From: Verrucomicrobiales bacterium
GTDB taxonomy: Bacteria > Verrucomicrobiota > Verrucomicrobiia > Methylacidiphilales > JAAUTS01
NCBI GenBank assembly: GCA_031279715.1
Contig: JAITHY010000008.1
Coordinates: forward strand, 1 to 11,937
DNA length: 11,937 bases
Direction: 5' to 3'
In this document: one piece after another, positions 4,836 through 11,891 of the stretch
How positions within the stretch are numbered: the first letter of the stretch is position 1
Layout: each line of letters begins with the position of its first letter
Notes under the pieces: model-generated
Databases searched by the model: none
What the model was told of the DNA's origin: nothing
The model's input: the letters and a program-made list of their open reading frames with translations, nothing else
Made by a program: the position numbers and the translations under genes

Positions 4836-7409
4836 ATGAAAACGAACATCCGCAATCTGGCTTCTCGTTATTTAAAGAGAAAATCAAAATTAACCGCCCT
4901 GCTCGTCACTCTCAGTGGCTTGGTGGCGTTGTCACTTAAAGCCGCGCCCTTGGTGGTGAACGGCACCGCGCATCCGGCGGAATCCGGCGCGGCCTACACG
5001 GGTGTCTCCAACACGGCGGCGTTGCACGTCATCAACCCCGGCGCCTCTTACAGCGGCACCAACATCACGCTGAGCACCTCAATTGACGGCCTTTCCACCA
5101 ACCACGGCAAGGAAGCCCTGTATGTCAGCGACCAAGCCTCGGTGTCGTTGTTTGGCGGCACGATTACTTCCACGGGCGCCAGAGGCACGGCGGGTTGGAT
5201 TACACGTGCCTCATCCGTCATTTTGAATGATGTTACCATCGTCAACACCGGGACTAATACCGGACGCGTCCTTTACGTGAGCGACACCTCAACCGTCTTG
5301 CTTGATCGGGTTAACATTACCAGCACCCAGGGCGGTTCCGGGGTTATACTGACATTTTCCTCCACCGTGAACGTGGCGAATTCGACCATCAACACCGTTA
5401 ACCGTGGCTTAGATGTGGGAAGTCTTGCGGTTTTAACCGCCACCAATGTGGTGGTGCGGACAACCAGCAACACCAATGGCGCCGCGTTGCACGTCTCCAA
5501 CGCCGCCGCTTTTATTTATGATAGTGAGTTCATTTCGGAAAATTACATGGGGGCGATGGTCAATGGCAGCGGGATGGCGGAAATTTACAACTCCACGATT
5601 TCCGGCTCAAGAAGCGCTCTTGTTATCCAAACCGACGGCAATGTGACGGTTCACGACAGCTATCTGTTCGGTACGAACAACGCGGTGGAATTTAGCCACA
5701 GTGGCACTTGGGGCGACTCACGCCTGGCCGTCAACGGCGGCACGATTGCCAGCAATGGGAATTTGATCGCCGAAAACCCGGCGGCAACCGAAGCCTGCAG
5801 CGCGGTGGTTGAATTTAACAATGTGGATATCAGCAAGGCGGGCGGCATTGTCATTGATAAAGAGAGCGTGATCGAAGTCGCCGTCAACGGCGGCAGCGGC
5901 ATCGTCGGCGACCTCACCAACAGCGGCAGCGGGACGCTGACGGTGAGTTTCACGAGCAGTTCACTGACTGGCGCGAGCGATGCCGGCCCCGACGCGACGC
6001 TGGCGGTGAGCCTGGACAACTCGATGTGGGACGTGACCGGTGACTCGACGCTGACCCGCCTCAACGTCAGCAACGGCGGGCAAGTGAGCTTCAACAATGG
6101 CGGCGCGTTCAAGAACGTCACAACCCGCGACCTCACCGGCAGCGGCGTGTTTGTGATGAACACCGACATCGCGGCGAATGCCGGTGACAAACTCCACGTC
6201 ACCGGCAGCGGCAACGGCGCTCACCAAATCACCGTTCGCAACAAAAACACCGCCAGCATCACCGGCGGCGAGCCGGCGCTGTTACTCGTCGACGCTTCCG
6301 CCGCCACGGGTGACGCCTCATTCAGCGGCCAGTTTTCCGGTGCCACGTCAATCGCCATGTTCGATTACGAGGTCAAGAACGGCGACCAAATCGGCGGGAC
6401 GCGGAACAACTGGTACCTGGCCCTGAGCGGCTCCACGCCGGTGAATCCGCCGCGGCCCGGCAGCGTCGGCCAGGACCTTCTCGCCGATTTGCCCTCGCAG
6501 TCGGCAAGCTGGTTTGCCAATATTGACAACGTCAGCGCCCACCTCTCTGATCTGCGCGGCAACGACAGCGCCCGCAAACTGGACGGCGGCATCCTTGACA
6601 GCGTGTGGCTCAAGAGCTACGGCGCGCAACTCAACGTCAGCCCCGGCGTTGTCGGCCGCGGTTACAAGGAATACAACTACGGCGTGGCCGCCGGCGCGGA
6701 CAAACGTTGCCAACTGGACGCCGCCAATGACCTGATCGCCGGCGCCTACGCCGGCTACAGCGCCGCTGACCGTGACCTGCACAACGACCGCGGCAGTCTC
6801 GGCGGACTCAACGGCTACGGCCTCGGCCTATACGCCGTCTGGTTGCATGAGTCCGGTTTGTTCGCCGACCTCATCACCAGCGCGCAATACGTTGACCACG
6901 ACATCCGGGCCAGAGCCGCTGACGGTGGCCGCACCAACGCCGACTATCACAACTGGGCGGCAGGCGCGACCCTCGACATCGGCAAAAAGTTTGCCTTCAA
7001 AGATGATTGGTTTATTCAACCGACGCTGACGGTGAGCTACGCCCACTTCACCGGAAGCGACTACACCACCGACGGGGACAACGTGTTCGACGCCAGCATC
7101 AGCGCCCAAAACGTGGTGCAATTTGCGGTCAGCACCCGGTTCGGCCGCAGCATCAAGCTCGGCAAGCACGGCCTCTTGCAACCCTACGTAAAAGTTGGCG
7201 GAGTCGAGCAGATCAGCAGCGGCGGAGAGTTCCGTTATCACACCAGTTCCTGGCGGCCCACGCTGGATGGCGCCCGCGCGGAAATCGGCGCCGGGCTTAT
7301 TTGGAAACTCAACGCCGCCCATCACCTCAGCCTCGACTACGAGGCGAGTTTCGGCGACAAGTTCGACAAACCCTGGGGCCTCACCGCGGGATATCGCTAT
7401 CAGTTTTAA
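4836..7409 (+). CDS. Type V autotransporter (beta-helix passenger, C-terminal barrel)
   Basis: An 857-residue protein from ATG 4836. Residues 1-36 form a long, basic signal peptide (KLTALLVTLSGLVALSLKA, cleavage near A36/A37). The passenger (about 37-530) is Ser/Thr/Asn/Gly-rich with loose repeats of about 35-70 residues around (A/V)L(Y/H)VSxxxxV, seen at ALHVINPGA, ALYVSDQASV, VLYVSDTSTV and ALHVSNAAA, typical of a right-handed beta-helix. A pertactin-like junction follows (about 388-470: LNVSNGGQVSF, DLTGSGVFVMNTDIA, GDKLHVTGSG). A Pro-rich linker (VNPPRPG, about 535) leads to the barrel (about 588-857, from DSVWLKSYG to the terminal Phe). It would cross the inner membrane by Sec and insert through the BAM complex. 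No protease triad or known adhesin motif was recognised, so the passenger role is unknown. The barrel half carries nine GCTGAC motifs after 5935; the first 1.1 kb carries one. Confidence 0.92.
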   Translation: MKTNIRNLASRYLKRKSKLTALLVTLSGLVALSLKAAPLVVNGTAHPAESGAAYTGVSNTAALHVINPGASYSGTNITLSTSIDGLSTNHGKEALYVSDQASVSLFGGTITSTGARGTAGWITRASSVILNDVTIVNTGTNTGRVLYVSDTSTVLLDRVNITSTQGGSGVILTFSSTVNVANSTINTVNRGLDVGSLAVLTATNVVVRTTSNTNGAALHVSNAAAFIYDSEFISENYMGAMVNGSGMAEIYNSTISGSRSALVIQTDGNVTVHDSYLFGTNNAVEFSHSGTWGDSRLAVNGGTIASNGNLIAENPAATEACSAVVEFNNVDISKAGGIVIDKESVIEVAVNGGSGIVGDLTNSGSGTLTVSFTSSSLTGASDAGPDATLAVSLDNSMWDVTGDSTLTRLNVSNGGQVSFNNGGAFKNVTTRDLTGSGVFVMNTDIAANAGDKLHVTGSGNGAHQITVRNKNTASITGGEPALLLVDASAATGDASFSGQFSGATSIAMFDYEVKNGDQIGGTRNNWYLALSGSTPVNPPRPGSVGQDLLADLPSQSASWFANIDNVSAHLSDLRGNDSARKLDGGILDSVWLKSYGAQLNVSPGVVGRGYKEYNYGVAAGADKRCQLDAANDLIAGAYAGYSAADRDLHNDRGSLGGLNGYGLGLYAVWLHESGLFADLITSAQYVDHDIRARAADGGRTNADYHNWAAGATLDIGKKFAFKDDWFIQPTLTVSYAHFTGSDYTTDGDNVFDASISAQNVVQFAVSTRFGRSIKLGKHGLLQPYVKVGGVEQISSGGEFRYHTSSWRPTLDGARAEIGAGLIWKLNAAHHLSLDYEASFGDKFDKPWGLTAGYRYQF

Positions 7410-7486
7410 AACACAAAATTCTCGCCAAGCCGCCATGCGTTAAAAAACTTGAAAGTTCACGGTCAGCGTGTTTAATTGCAATCCAT

Positions 7487-8044
7487 ATGCAAAACGACAC
7501 CCCGTCAATTCCCGCCGTATCCGTCAAGGATGATGTGTTCAAAATCAGTTTCTGGGTCAGCCAGATGTTTATTCTTGTGGCCACGGTGGCGGGCGTGTAT
7601 CTGGCGGCCACGCTGGGGTTCAGGCAAGCCATCGCTTACGGTGACATCCAGAGCGACAAGAATAATTATTACCTGCGCCTGTCGCTGAAGGGTGAGTTGT
7701 TGGACAACGTGGAGCGGGTGAAACAGTATGCGAAAAAACTTGAGAGCGGCGGTTTCGCGGCGCGGCAGCAGGCGTTCGCGCTCGACACGTTTGTGTGGGA
7801 GAGCATGAAATTTTCCAACGCAACGCTGGAAACGCCGTCGGACCTGCTGACGGAGAGCCGGAATTTTTACCGGCAGGTCGCCGACATCAATCAAAAGGTG
7901 ATGACCAACGACATCGGCGGTGACACGGGCGCGAGGCGGCTGCAAGAATTGGTTGGCCGCATGGAAAAGGAAGTGTTGCCGAAATTCGACAGCAATCTTG
8001 GCTCGCTCAAACAAAAGCTCGCCAAGAGCGGCATCACGCTGTGA
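7487..8044 (+). CDS. Single-pass membrane-anchored protein of unknown function
   Basis: A 185-residue protein starting at ATG 7487, chosen because the frame upstream is only a shadow of the autotransporter. After a short N-terminus, residues about 22-44 (VSQMFILVATVAGVYLAATLGF) form one membrane segment. The rest is soluble, mostly helical and charged, rich in Lys, Glu and Gln, with coiled-coil-like stretches (VERVKQYAKKLESG, GRMEKEVLPKFDSNLGSLKQ). It most likely sits in the inner membrane with its larger part in the periplasm. No family was recognised. It lies 77 bp after the autotransporter on the same strand with no clear terminator between, so read-through is possible. There is no evident ribosome binding site. 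Confidence 0.75.
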   Translation: MQNDTPSIPAVSVKDDVFKISFWVSQMFILVATVAGVYLAATLGFRQAIAYGDIQSDKNNYYLRLSLKGELLDNVERVKQYAKKLESGGFAARQQAFALDTFVWESMKFSNATLETPSDLLTESRNFYRQVADINQKVMTNDIGGDTGARRLQELVGRMEKEVLPKFDSNLGSLKQKLAKSGITL

Positions 8045-8064
8045 ATTTTGCGCCGCGGGTTAAA

Positions 8065-8076
8065 AACGCCGGCGTT
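8065..8076. terminator. GC-rich palindrome in a convergent gap
   Basis: AACGCCGGCGTT is a perfect 12-bp palindrome lying between two convergent genes (ends at 8044 and 8101). It is flanked by A/T-rich bases on both sides, which could give weak bidirectional termination, but the hairpin has no loop of its own and only short T-runs follow. Confidence 0.3.
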
Positions 8077-8100
8077 AATTTGTGGCGCGCCGCAAATGGT

Positions 8101-8457
8101 TCACAATGCTTGTAACAGCGTCACCAGCCGCTGATGCTCACGTTTGATTCTTTTCTTGGCCACGGAGCCGCCGCTGTCGCCCAGCCGGTTTTGCAGCCGC
8201 ACCACGACCTCGCCGTTGGCGTCCAGGTGCAGCGACACGGCGATTTTGAAATAACGCACCATCGCGCCGAGCAGGACGCGCTTCAGCTTGCTGCCGTATT
8301 CATAGATGCTGGCCGAGCCTTCCTCGCCGATGACGCGGTAGCCGGCGCTGGTGAAGACCTCGTGGACTTGCACGGCCAGCGTCTCGGGGTCAATGTCAGC
8401 GAAGGTGCAGGCCTCGACGCCGTCGCGGATGGTGAAGGTGCGGTCGTAATGGCTCAT
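8101..8457 (-). CDS. Small soluble protein of unknown function
   Basis: A 118-residue protein with no signal peptide or membrane segment. The first half is acidic (VEACTFADIDPETLAVQVHEVF); the middle is a probable beta region (IYEYGSKLKRVLLGAMVRYFK, AVSLHLDANGEVVVRLQN); the end is a basic helix (VAKKRIKREHQRLVTLLQAL). I do not recognise the family. Its ATG (8457-8455) overlaps the TGA of the upstream GYF_2/DUF4190 gene as ATGA, which indicates translational coupling, and it is the last gene of a three-gene operon. It may work with the membrane protein encoded just before it. Confidence 0.75.
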   Translation of the reverse strand: MSHYDRTFTIRDGVEACTFADIDPETLAVQVHEVFTSAGYRVIGEEGSASIYEYGSKLKRVLLGAMVRYFKIAVSLHLDANGEVVVRLQNRLGDSGGSVAKKRIKREHQRLVTLLQAL

Positions 8458-8906
8458 AGGTGTTTGCTCATGGATTCCCAGATGTTAAAAAATGTCACGC
8501 CAATAAAACTAATCAATGAAAGCGCCACCACCAGATAGCCGATAATCAGCCCTGCCAGAGCCAGCCCGGCGCCGGTGCAGTCCGGGTTGTTGCGAATTTT
8601 ACTCCGCGCCAGGTGACCGCAAATAATTCCCGCAATCGCGGTGATGAAACCAAACCAACAACAGATGCAACTTATCAAGCCCAGCGCCAGGGACCAAATC
8701 GCCAGCGGCTCGGTGGCGGTGACGGGCAGCGGCGGCGCGGTGTTGGCCTCCGCTGACAGTGAGCTGACTGGTTGCCAGGCCGTGCCGCCTTCCTCGGCGA
8801 CCAGCGACGCGCTGTTGATGACGCCCCGTCCGAGCAATTCCAGAATTTTCTCGCGCGATTCGGGGCCTTGCGGACGGCGATTGGTGTCTGTGTAAAAATA
8901 ACGCAT
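8454..8906 (-). CDS. GYF_2 (DUF4339) and DUF4190 membrane protein
   Basis: A 150-residue protein from ATG 8906-8904. Residues 1-50 match the GYF_2/DUF4339 pattern: MRYFYTDTNRRPQGPES, then a helix, then VAEEGGTAWQPVSSL. A Pro/Ala linker follows, then two hydrophobic segments (about 69-97 and 114-140) with the DUF4190 hallmark between them: GHLARSKIRNN followed by GAGLALAGLIIGYL. GYF_2 domains are thought to bind peptides; DUF4190 proteins are small inner-membrane proteins of unknown role. Cysteines cluster in ISCICCWFG (79-86). The longer frame back to 8981 is rejected as the start because it overlaps the upstream gene and lacks domain support. The start lies two bases beyond the upstream stop (TGATTATG). 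Confidence 0.88.
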   Translation of the reverse strand: MRYFYTDTNRRPQGPESREKILELLGRGVINSASLVAEEGGTAWQPVSSLSAEANTAPPLPVTATEPLAIWSLALGLISCICCWFGFITAIAGIICGHLARSKIRNNPDCTGAGLALAGLIIGYLVVALSLISFIGVTFFNIWESMSKHL

Positions 8907-8908
8907 AA

Positions 8909-9631
8909 TCAGTGGGCGCGTTGTTTCGTCTCGCTCTTGATGGCGGAAAATAAAATCGCCTGCTCGGCGTATTCGATCCACGGGCCGTAGGGCACCTCGT
9001 CGTTGTCCACGAAGCGCCAGTTGGTTTTGTCCAGGCCGCTCATGCCAAGGTAGTCACGCACAGCGGGCGACACGTCCAGCCCCGCCTTGGTGTGTTGGGT
9101 CGGGCGCTCGTTGCCGAAGACGTATTTGACGTGGTCGTACCGCAACGGCCCGACATCCTCCCATTGCGCGAAACACACGCGGCCTTTGAACTCAATCATC
9201 ACCCAGCGCCCGCGGCATTGCGAGCGGCCCGGGTTCGTGACATGCGCGGACTTGTTCCACCACGGCACGTGCTTTGCGGCGAGCTTGGGATATTTGGTGT
9301 CGTTGAACGGCAGCGCGACGTAAAACGGATTGCGGGTCGGCGCGAATTTTTGCGGCAGCGTGGTTGCCTGCGCTGACGCTGAGCGTTGCCGCGGATGGTC
9401 CACGCCGCCGTAATTGCTCGTCCATTTCAAATCCCACGCGCTGGCGTGATTGGTTGTGTCGCTGTAATTGCTGGCCCCCTGCCCAATCCAAAAATACGTC
9501 GTGACAATATCGCGTTTGACCGGATAGGAGGAATGCAGCGCCACATCTTTGAGGGTGAGGCGCGGCGCGCTCCAGGCCGCTTGCCACCCAAGCGCGCTGA
9601 CGGTGACCACTCCCAACCAAAACTGTCGCAT
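8909..9631 (-). CDS. Secreted double-psi-beta-barrel-like protein
   Basis: A 240-residue protein from ATG 9631-9629, chosen because it gives a compact signal peptide (MRQFWLGVVTVSALGWQAAWS, cleavage near 21); the ATG at 9658 would add nine residues. Landmarks are NPFYVALPFND (101-111), a Cys pair C139 (SQCRGRW) and C153 (RVCFAQWEDVGP), YVFGNERP (170-177) and AGLDVSPAVRDYLG (183-196), then WRFVDNDEVPYGPW. This set recalls a secreted protein type I associate with Planctomycetes and Verrucomicrobia. The segment LDVSPAVRDYLG and the Asp/Gly-Pro pattern resemble RlpA-like double-psi barrels, which points to a cell-wall or polysaccharide-binding role, but that is inference. It is the first gene of the operon with the GYF_2/DUF4190 protein and the small soluble protein. 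Confidence 0.75.
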   Translation of the reverse strand: MRQFWLGVVTVSALGWQAAWSAPRLTLKDVALHSSYPVKRDIVTTYFWIGQGASNYSDTTNHASAWDLKWTSNYGGVDHPRQRSASAQATTLPQKFAPTRNPFYVALPFNDTKYPKLAAKHVPWWNKSAHVTNPGRSQCRGRWVMIEFKGRVCFAQWEDVGPLRYDHVKYVFGNERPTQHTKAGLDVSPAVRDYLGMSGLDKTNWRFVDNDEVPYGPWIEYAEQAILFSAIKSETKQRAH

Positions 9632-9770
9632 GATGGGATAAAGTAAAATCCAGGTCATGGGAAGTCAACTGTTTTTATGGAAAACGGCGTAAAAACAAAT
9701 CGCGAGGCGAATTTTCATGTCAGCCGTTGTTTTGGCTTTTGCGGTTGCCGATTTGAGTTACACTGTCTTC

Positions 9771-10343
9771 ATGAGTATTGATGTCACCGAACGCCTCGCC
9801 AAACATTTGTCCAAAACCCCCGACATCGGCGGCGCCGCATTCGTCGCGTCCACCTCCCGCGTGATGGGGGATGTCACCCTCGGCAAGGACAGCAGCGTGT
9901 GGTACCACTGCGTGTTGCGCGGTGATATTAATTCCATCAAAATCGGCGAGGGCGCCAACATCCAGGACGGCGCCATCATCCACCTCTCCGACGAATACGG
10001 CGTCGAAATCGGCAACTACACCACCATCGGCCACAAGGCCATGATCCACGGTTGTAAAATCGGCGACGAATGTTTGATCGGCATGGGCGCCACCATTCTC
10101 GACGGCGTGGAAATCGGCAACCGCTGCATCATCGGCGCCTGCGCGCTGCTCACCAAGGGCACCCGCATCCCAGACGGCTCAATGGTCTTCGGCAACCCCG
10201 CCAGCGTCAAACGCCTGCTCACTGACGATGAGCAAAAAGGCCTTCGCCACTGGGCGGAGAAATACATCAAAGTCGCCCGCGCCCACCTGGAGCGCCGCCA
10301 CACCGTGCGCGAGGAATCCCGCCGCGCGGCGCAAATGGATTAA
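9771..10343 (+). CDS. Gamma-carbonic-anhydrase-type left-handed beta-helix protein
   Basis: A 190-residue protein of the YrdA/PaaY/CaiE group of trimeric hexapeptide-repeat proteins. The three zinc ligands of gamma-class carbonic anhydrase are in place: H71 (IQDGAIIH), H88 and H93 (IGHKAMIHG). R50 and D52 (LRGDIN), used for trimer contacts in the archetype, and Q65 are also present. The acidic loop carrying the proton shuttle of archaeal Cam is absent, as in the CamH subclass. It may hydrate CO2 in the cytoplasm, though many members act on CoA thioesters or have no known substrate. A C-terminal helix (HWAEKYIKVARAHLERR) packs on the helix in the family. ATG 9771 fits the family N-terminus; the frame extends upstream to an ATG at 9717 with an unrelated hydrophobic stretch. 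No GCTGAC motif lies inside the gene. Confidence 0.92.
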   Translation: MSIDVTERLAKHLSKTPDIGGAAFVASTSRVMGDVTLGKDSSVWYHCVLRGDINSIKIGEGANIQDGAIIHLSDEYGVEIGNYTTIGHKAMIHGCKIGDECLIGMGATILDGVEIGNRCIIGACALLTKGTRIPDGSMVFGNPASVKRLLTDDEQKGLRHWAEKYIKVARAHLERRHTVREESRRAAQMD

Positions 10344-10349
10344 TTAACC

Positions 10350-10364
10350 GCCGGAATCTCCGGC
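10350..10364. terminator. Small hairpin between convergent genes
   Basis: GCCGG (10350-10354) and CCGGC (10360-10364) form a 5-bp stem with a 5-nt loop, seven bases after the stop of the carbonic-anhydrase-type gene and overlapping the stop codon of the convergent aldolase gene. No long T-run follows on either side, so the terminator role is tentative. Confidence 0.3.
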
Positions 10365-11656
10365 TAAATCTCCTCCTTCAAGAAAAACCGCCGCAAGTCA
10401 CCAATCGCCGCCTCGTCCATCTCCACCAACGGCCCAAGCTTCACCCCCTCAAGAATCGCCTCGGCCGTCGCCTCAAGAACCTCAAGACGGTCAAACGCAT
10501 CCAAAACACCCGTGCCCAGAATAAGCACACCATTGTTCTCCAACAGCGCCACAGGCTGCGAAGGCGAGACATAATCCAGCACCCCCTCCTGATCCTCATA
10601 CACCAGCGCGAACGGAATCTTCGGCACCTCCCTGAGAAAAATATAACTCTCCGGAATCGTGCGGCTCTCCAGCCGCCGCGCCACAGCGCTAAACGCCGTC
10701 GCATGCACAGGGCGGGCGTTGACAATGGCATGCACACCCGGATAAGCCCGGTAAATCAACTCATGCAACCCCATGGCCCGGCTCGGGCGTTTGCCCGCCT
10801 CAGACTTACCCCCGCGAATCAGCGCCAAGTCCCCAGGCTCAATATGATGCCGGTCCGCGCTGTTGGGCGTGATGACAAACTCCTCCCCCTCAACCCGCGC
10901 CGAGAACGACCCCTCCGTGCTCACCAACAACCGCTGCTGATAACCCCGCCGCACAAAACGCGCCAAATCACGCCGCGCCGCCTTCTCCCGCGTCGTGGCG
11001 CGCACCGGGGCGAACTTCTCCAGCGGCGGCCTCGTAAACGCCGCCAACTGCAACTGCTCCACCGTCAGCCGCGCCGCCTTGCCCAACTGATTCGCCCGGA
11101 TCAACGTCTGCGCCGTAAACTCCAGCGTCTCAAACCGCTCAAACGCATCCTGCAAATCCACACCCCCCACCACAACCCCATGATTCTCCAACAACACACA
11201 ATTAAACCCCCGCGCAAACACCGCCGCGATATTATCACCCAACAACTCACTCCCCGGCAACGCATACGCCGCCATGCCCACCCTCCCGCAAACAAGATGC
11301 GACTGCGGAAACACATCCGTGTCCGGCAACATCCGGCACACACTGAACGCAACCAACCCGACAGGATGCGCATGAACAACAGCCTTCAGATCAGGCCGCG
11401 CCTGGTAAATCTTGCGATGAAACGGATGCTCCGACGACGGCGGATGCGCGCCCTCAACACAACCATCCGCGTGAATCCTCACAACATCCTCGGCGCGAAG
11501 ACTGCCCTTGTCCACACGCGACGGCGTAATCCAAATGGAACCGTCCGGATCAAGGATGGAAAGATTGCCACCGCTGGTCGTCGTCATGCGGTAATGATAA
11601 ATACGCCCCATTTTCTGCACCAATTCATCAGCGGGATGGATAAGAGAACTATTCAT
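10364..11656 (-). CDS. Double class II aldolase/adducin protein with inactive second domain
   Basis: A 430-residue protein made of two class II aldolase (AraD/FucA-like) domains in tandem; single-domain members are about 200-250 residues. In the first domain SGGNLS (28-33), E76 (SSEHPFHRKIY), H95 and H97 (VVHAHPVG) and H159 (LLENHGVVV) match the phosphate site, the catalytic Glu and the zinc ligands of fuculose-1-phosphate aldolase. In the second domain the aligned positions read A294 (SRAMGLHELIY), N313 and R315 (IVNARPVH) and N375 (LLENNGVLI). All ligands and the Glu are thus replaced while the framework is kept. The first domain should be a metal-dependent aldolase or epimerase for a phosphorylated sugar or related hydroxy-acid; the second is probably structural or regulatory. 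ATG 11656-11654 is chosen because the domain starts there; the frame upstream to 11893 is GC hairpin leader. Only one GCTGAC motif is present. Confidence 0.88.
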   Translation of the reverse strand: MNSSLIHPADELVQKMGRIYHYRMTTTSGGNLSILDPDGSIWITPSRVDKGSLRAEDVVRIHADGCVEGAHPPSSEHPFHRKIYQARPDLKAVVHAHPVGLVAFSVCRMLPDTDVFPQSHLVCGRVGMAAYALPGSELLGDNIAAVFARGFNCVLLENHGVVVGGVDLQDAFERFETLEFTAQTLIRANQLGKAARLTVEQLQLAAFTRPPLEKFAPVRATTREKAARRDLARFVRRGYQQRLLVSTEGSFSARVEGEEFVITPNSADRHHIEPGDLALIRGGKSEAGKRPSRAMGLHELIYRAYPGVHAIVNARPVHATAFSAVARRLESRTIPESYIFLREVPKIPFALVYEDQEGVLDYVSPSQPVALLENNGVLILGTGVLDAFDRLEVLEATAEAILEGVKLGPLVEMDEAAIGDLRRFFLKEEI

Positions 11657-11700
11657 AATCGGCGGACAGAGTAGCGACTTTCTCGCGATTGGCAACTCTC

Positions 11701-11776
11701 GTCCCCGAAGGGGGCGAACCAGTGCGGGAAGTGGAAGTGGGGGGCGAGTGAACAACGTCAATCCCGAAGGGATTGG
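11701..11776 (-). promoter_or_regulatory. Two UUCG hairpins in the aldolase leader
   Basis: On the minus strand CAATCC-CTTCGG-GATTG (11759-11775) forms a perfect 7-bp stem closed by a cUUCGg tetraloop. A second stem of four to five G-C pairs with the same tetraloop lies at 11703-11714. Both are upstream of the aldolase ATG and would be in its 5' leader if transcription begins beyond 11780. They may stabilise or attenuate the transcript. Neither has a following T-run. Confidence 0.45.
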
Positions 11777-11818
11777 CGCCTTTGCGAGAAAATAATTTGC
11801 AATAAATATAAAAAAACC

Positions 11819-11844
11819 TTGACGGGGCATGGTTTTTGTATAGC
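11819..11844 (+). promoter_or_regulatory. Weak promoter-like pair facing right
   Basis: TTGACG (11819-11824) resembles a -35 box and TATAGC (11839-11844) a -10 box, but the spacer is 14 bases, short of the usual 16-18; TAGCTT at 11841 would give 16. It lies after an AT-rich stretch (11791-11817) and would serve a gene beyond the right edge. The evidence is motif similarity only. Confidence 0.25.
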
Positions 11845-11867
11845 TTGGGCGGCCTATGGTGCAGAGT

Positions 11868-11891
11868 AGAATCGCAGAATCGCAGAATCGC
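11868..11891. repeat. Triple 8-bp tandem repeat
   Basis: AGAATCGC is repeated three times exactly (11868-11875, 11876-11883, 11884-11891). The remaining 281-bp stretch from 11657 to the right edge holds this repeat, the two UUCG hairpins and the AT-rich promoter-like segment; no gene was recognised in it. Confidence 0.85.

Larger units (their letters stand above)
302..11069. repeat. Dispersed GCTGAC-core motif, 51 copies
   Basis: GCTGAC was counted by eye 27 times on the plus strand and 24 times as GTCAGC. Roughly seven would be expected from base composition. Thirteen copies extend to GCTGACGGT (for example 488, 869, 2415, 4042, 5936, 7025, 9596 and, reversed, near 375, 1862, 3448, 11064), seven to GCTGACGCT, six to GCTGACAGT, four to GCTGACGTT and three to GCTGACCGT. 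The base three positions after the core is T in about three quarters of copies, and C usually precedes it. Copies fall in genes, in different frames, and in gaps (3916, 7462, 9719). Confidence 0.8.

Noticed and set aside
5660..6214. 184-residue minus-strand frame opposite the autotransporter passenger
   Set aside because: Its Leu/Pro/Ser-rich composition is the antisense of the Ser/Thr/Asn codons of the passenger; no start signal or motif.
7007..7486. Upstream extension of the membrane-anchored protein into the autotransporter
   Set aside because: The residues encoded there are an out-of-frame shadow of the beta-barrel; the protein has a natural start at ATG 7487.
9717..9770. N-terminal extension of the carbonic-anhydrase-type protein as a signal peptide
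   Set aside because: The 18 extra residues lack a basic start and a cleavage site and the family is cytoplasmic; ATG 9771 matches the usual N-terminus.
10703..11674. 323-residue plus-strand frame opposite the aldolase gene
   Set aside because: It is Arg/His/Gln-rich antisense of the two aldolase domains; the minus-strand reading carries all recognisable motifs.
11868..11891. Octamer triplet as a CRISPR remnant
   Set aside because: The units are contiguous 8-mers with no spacers and no cas genes are nearby.
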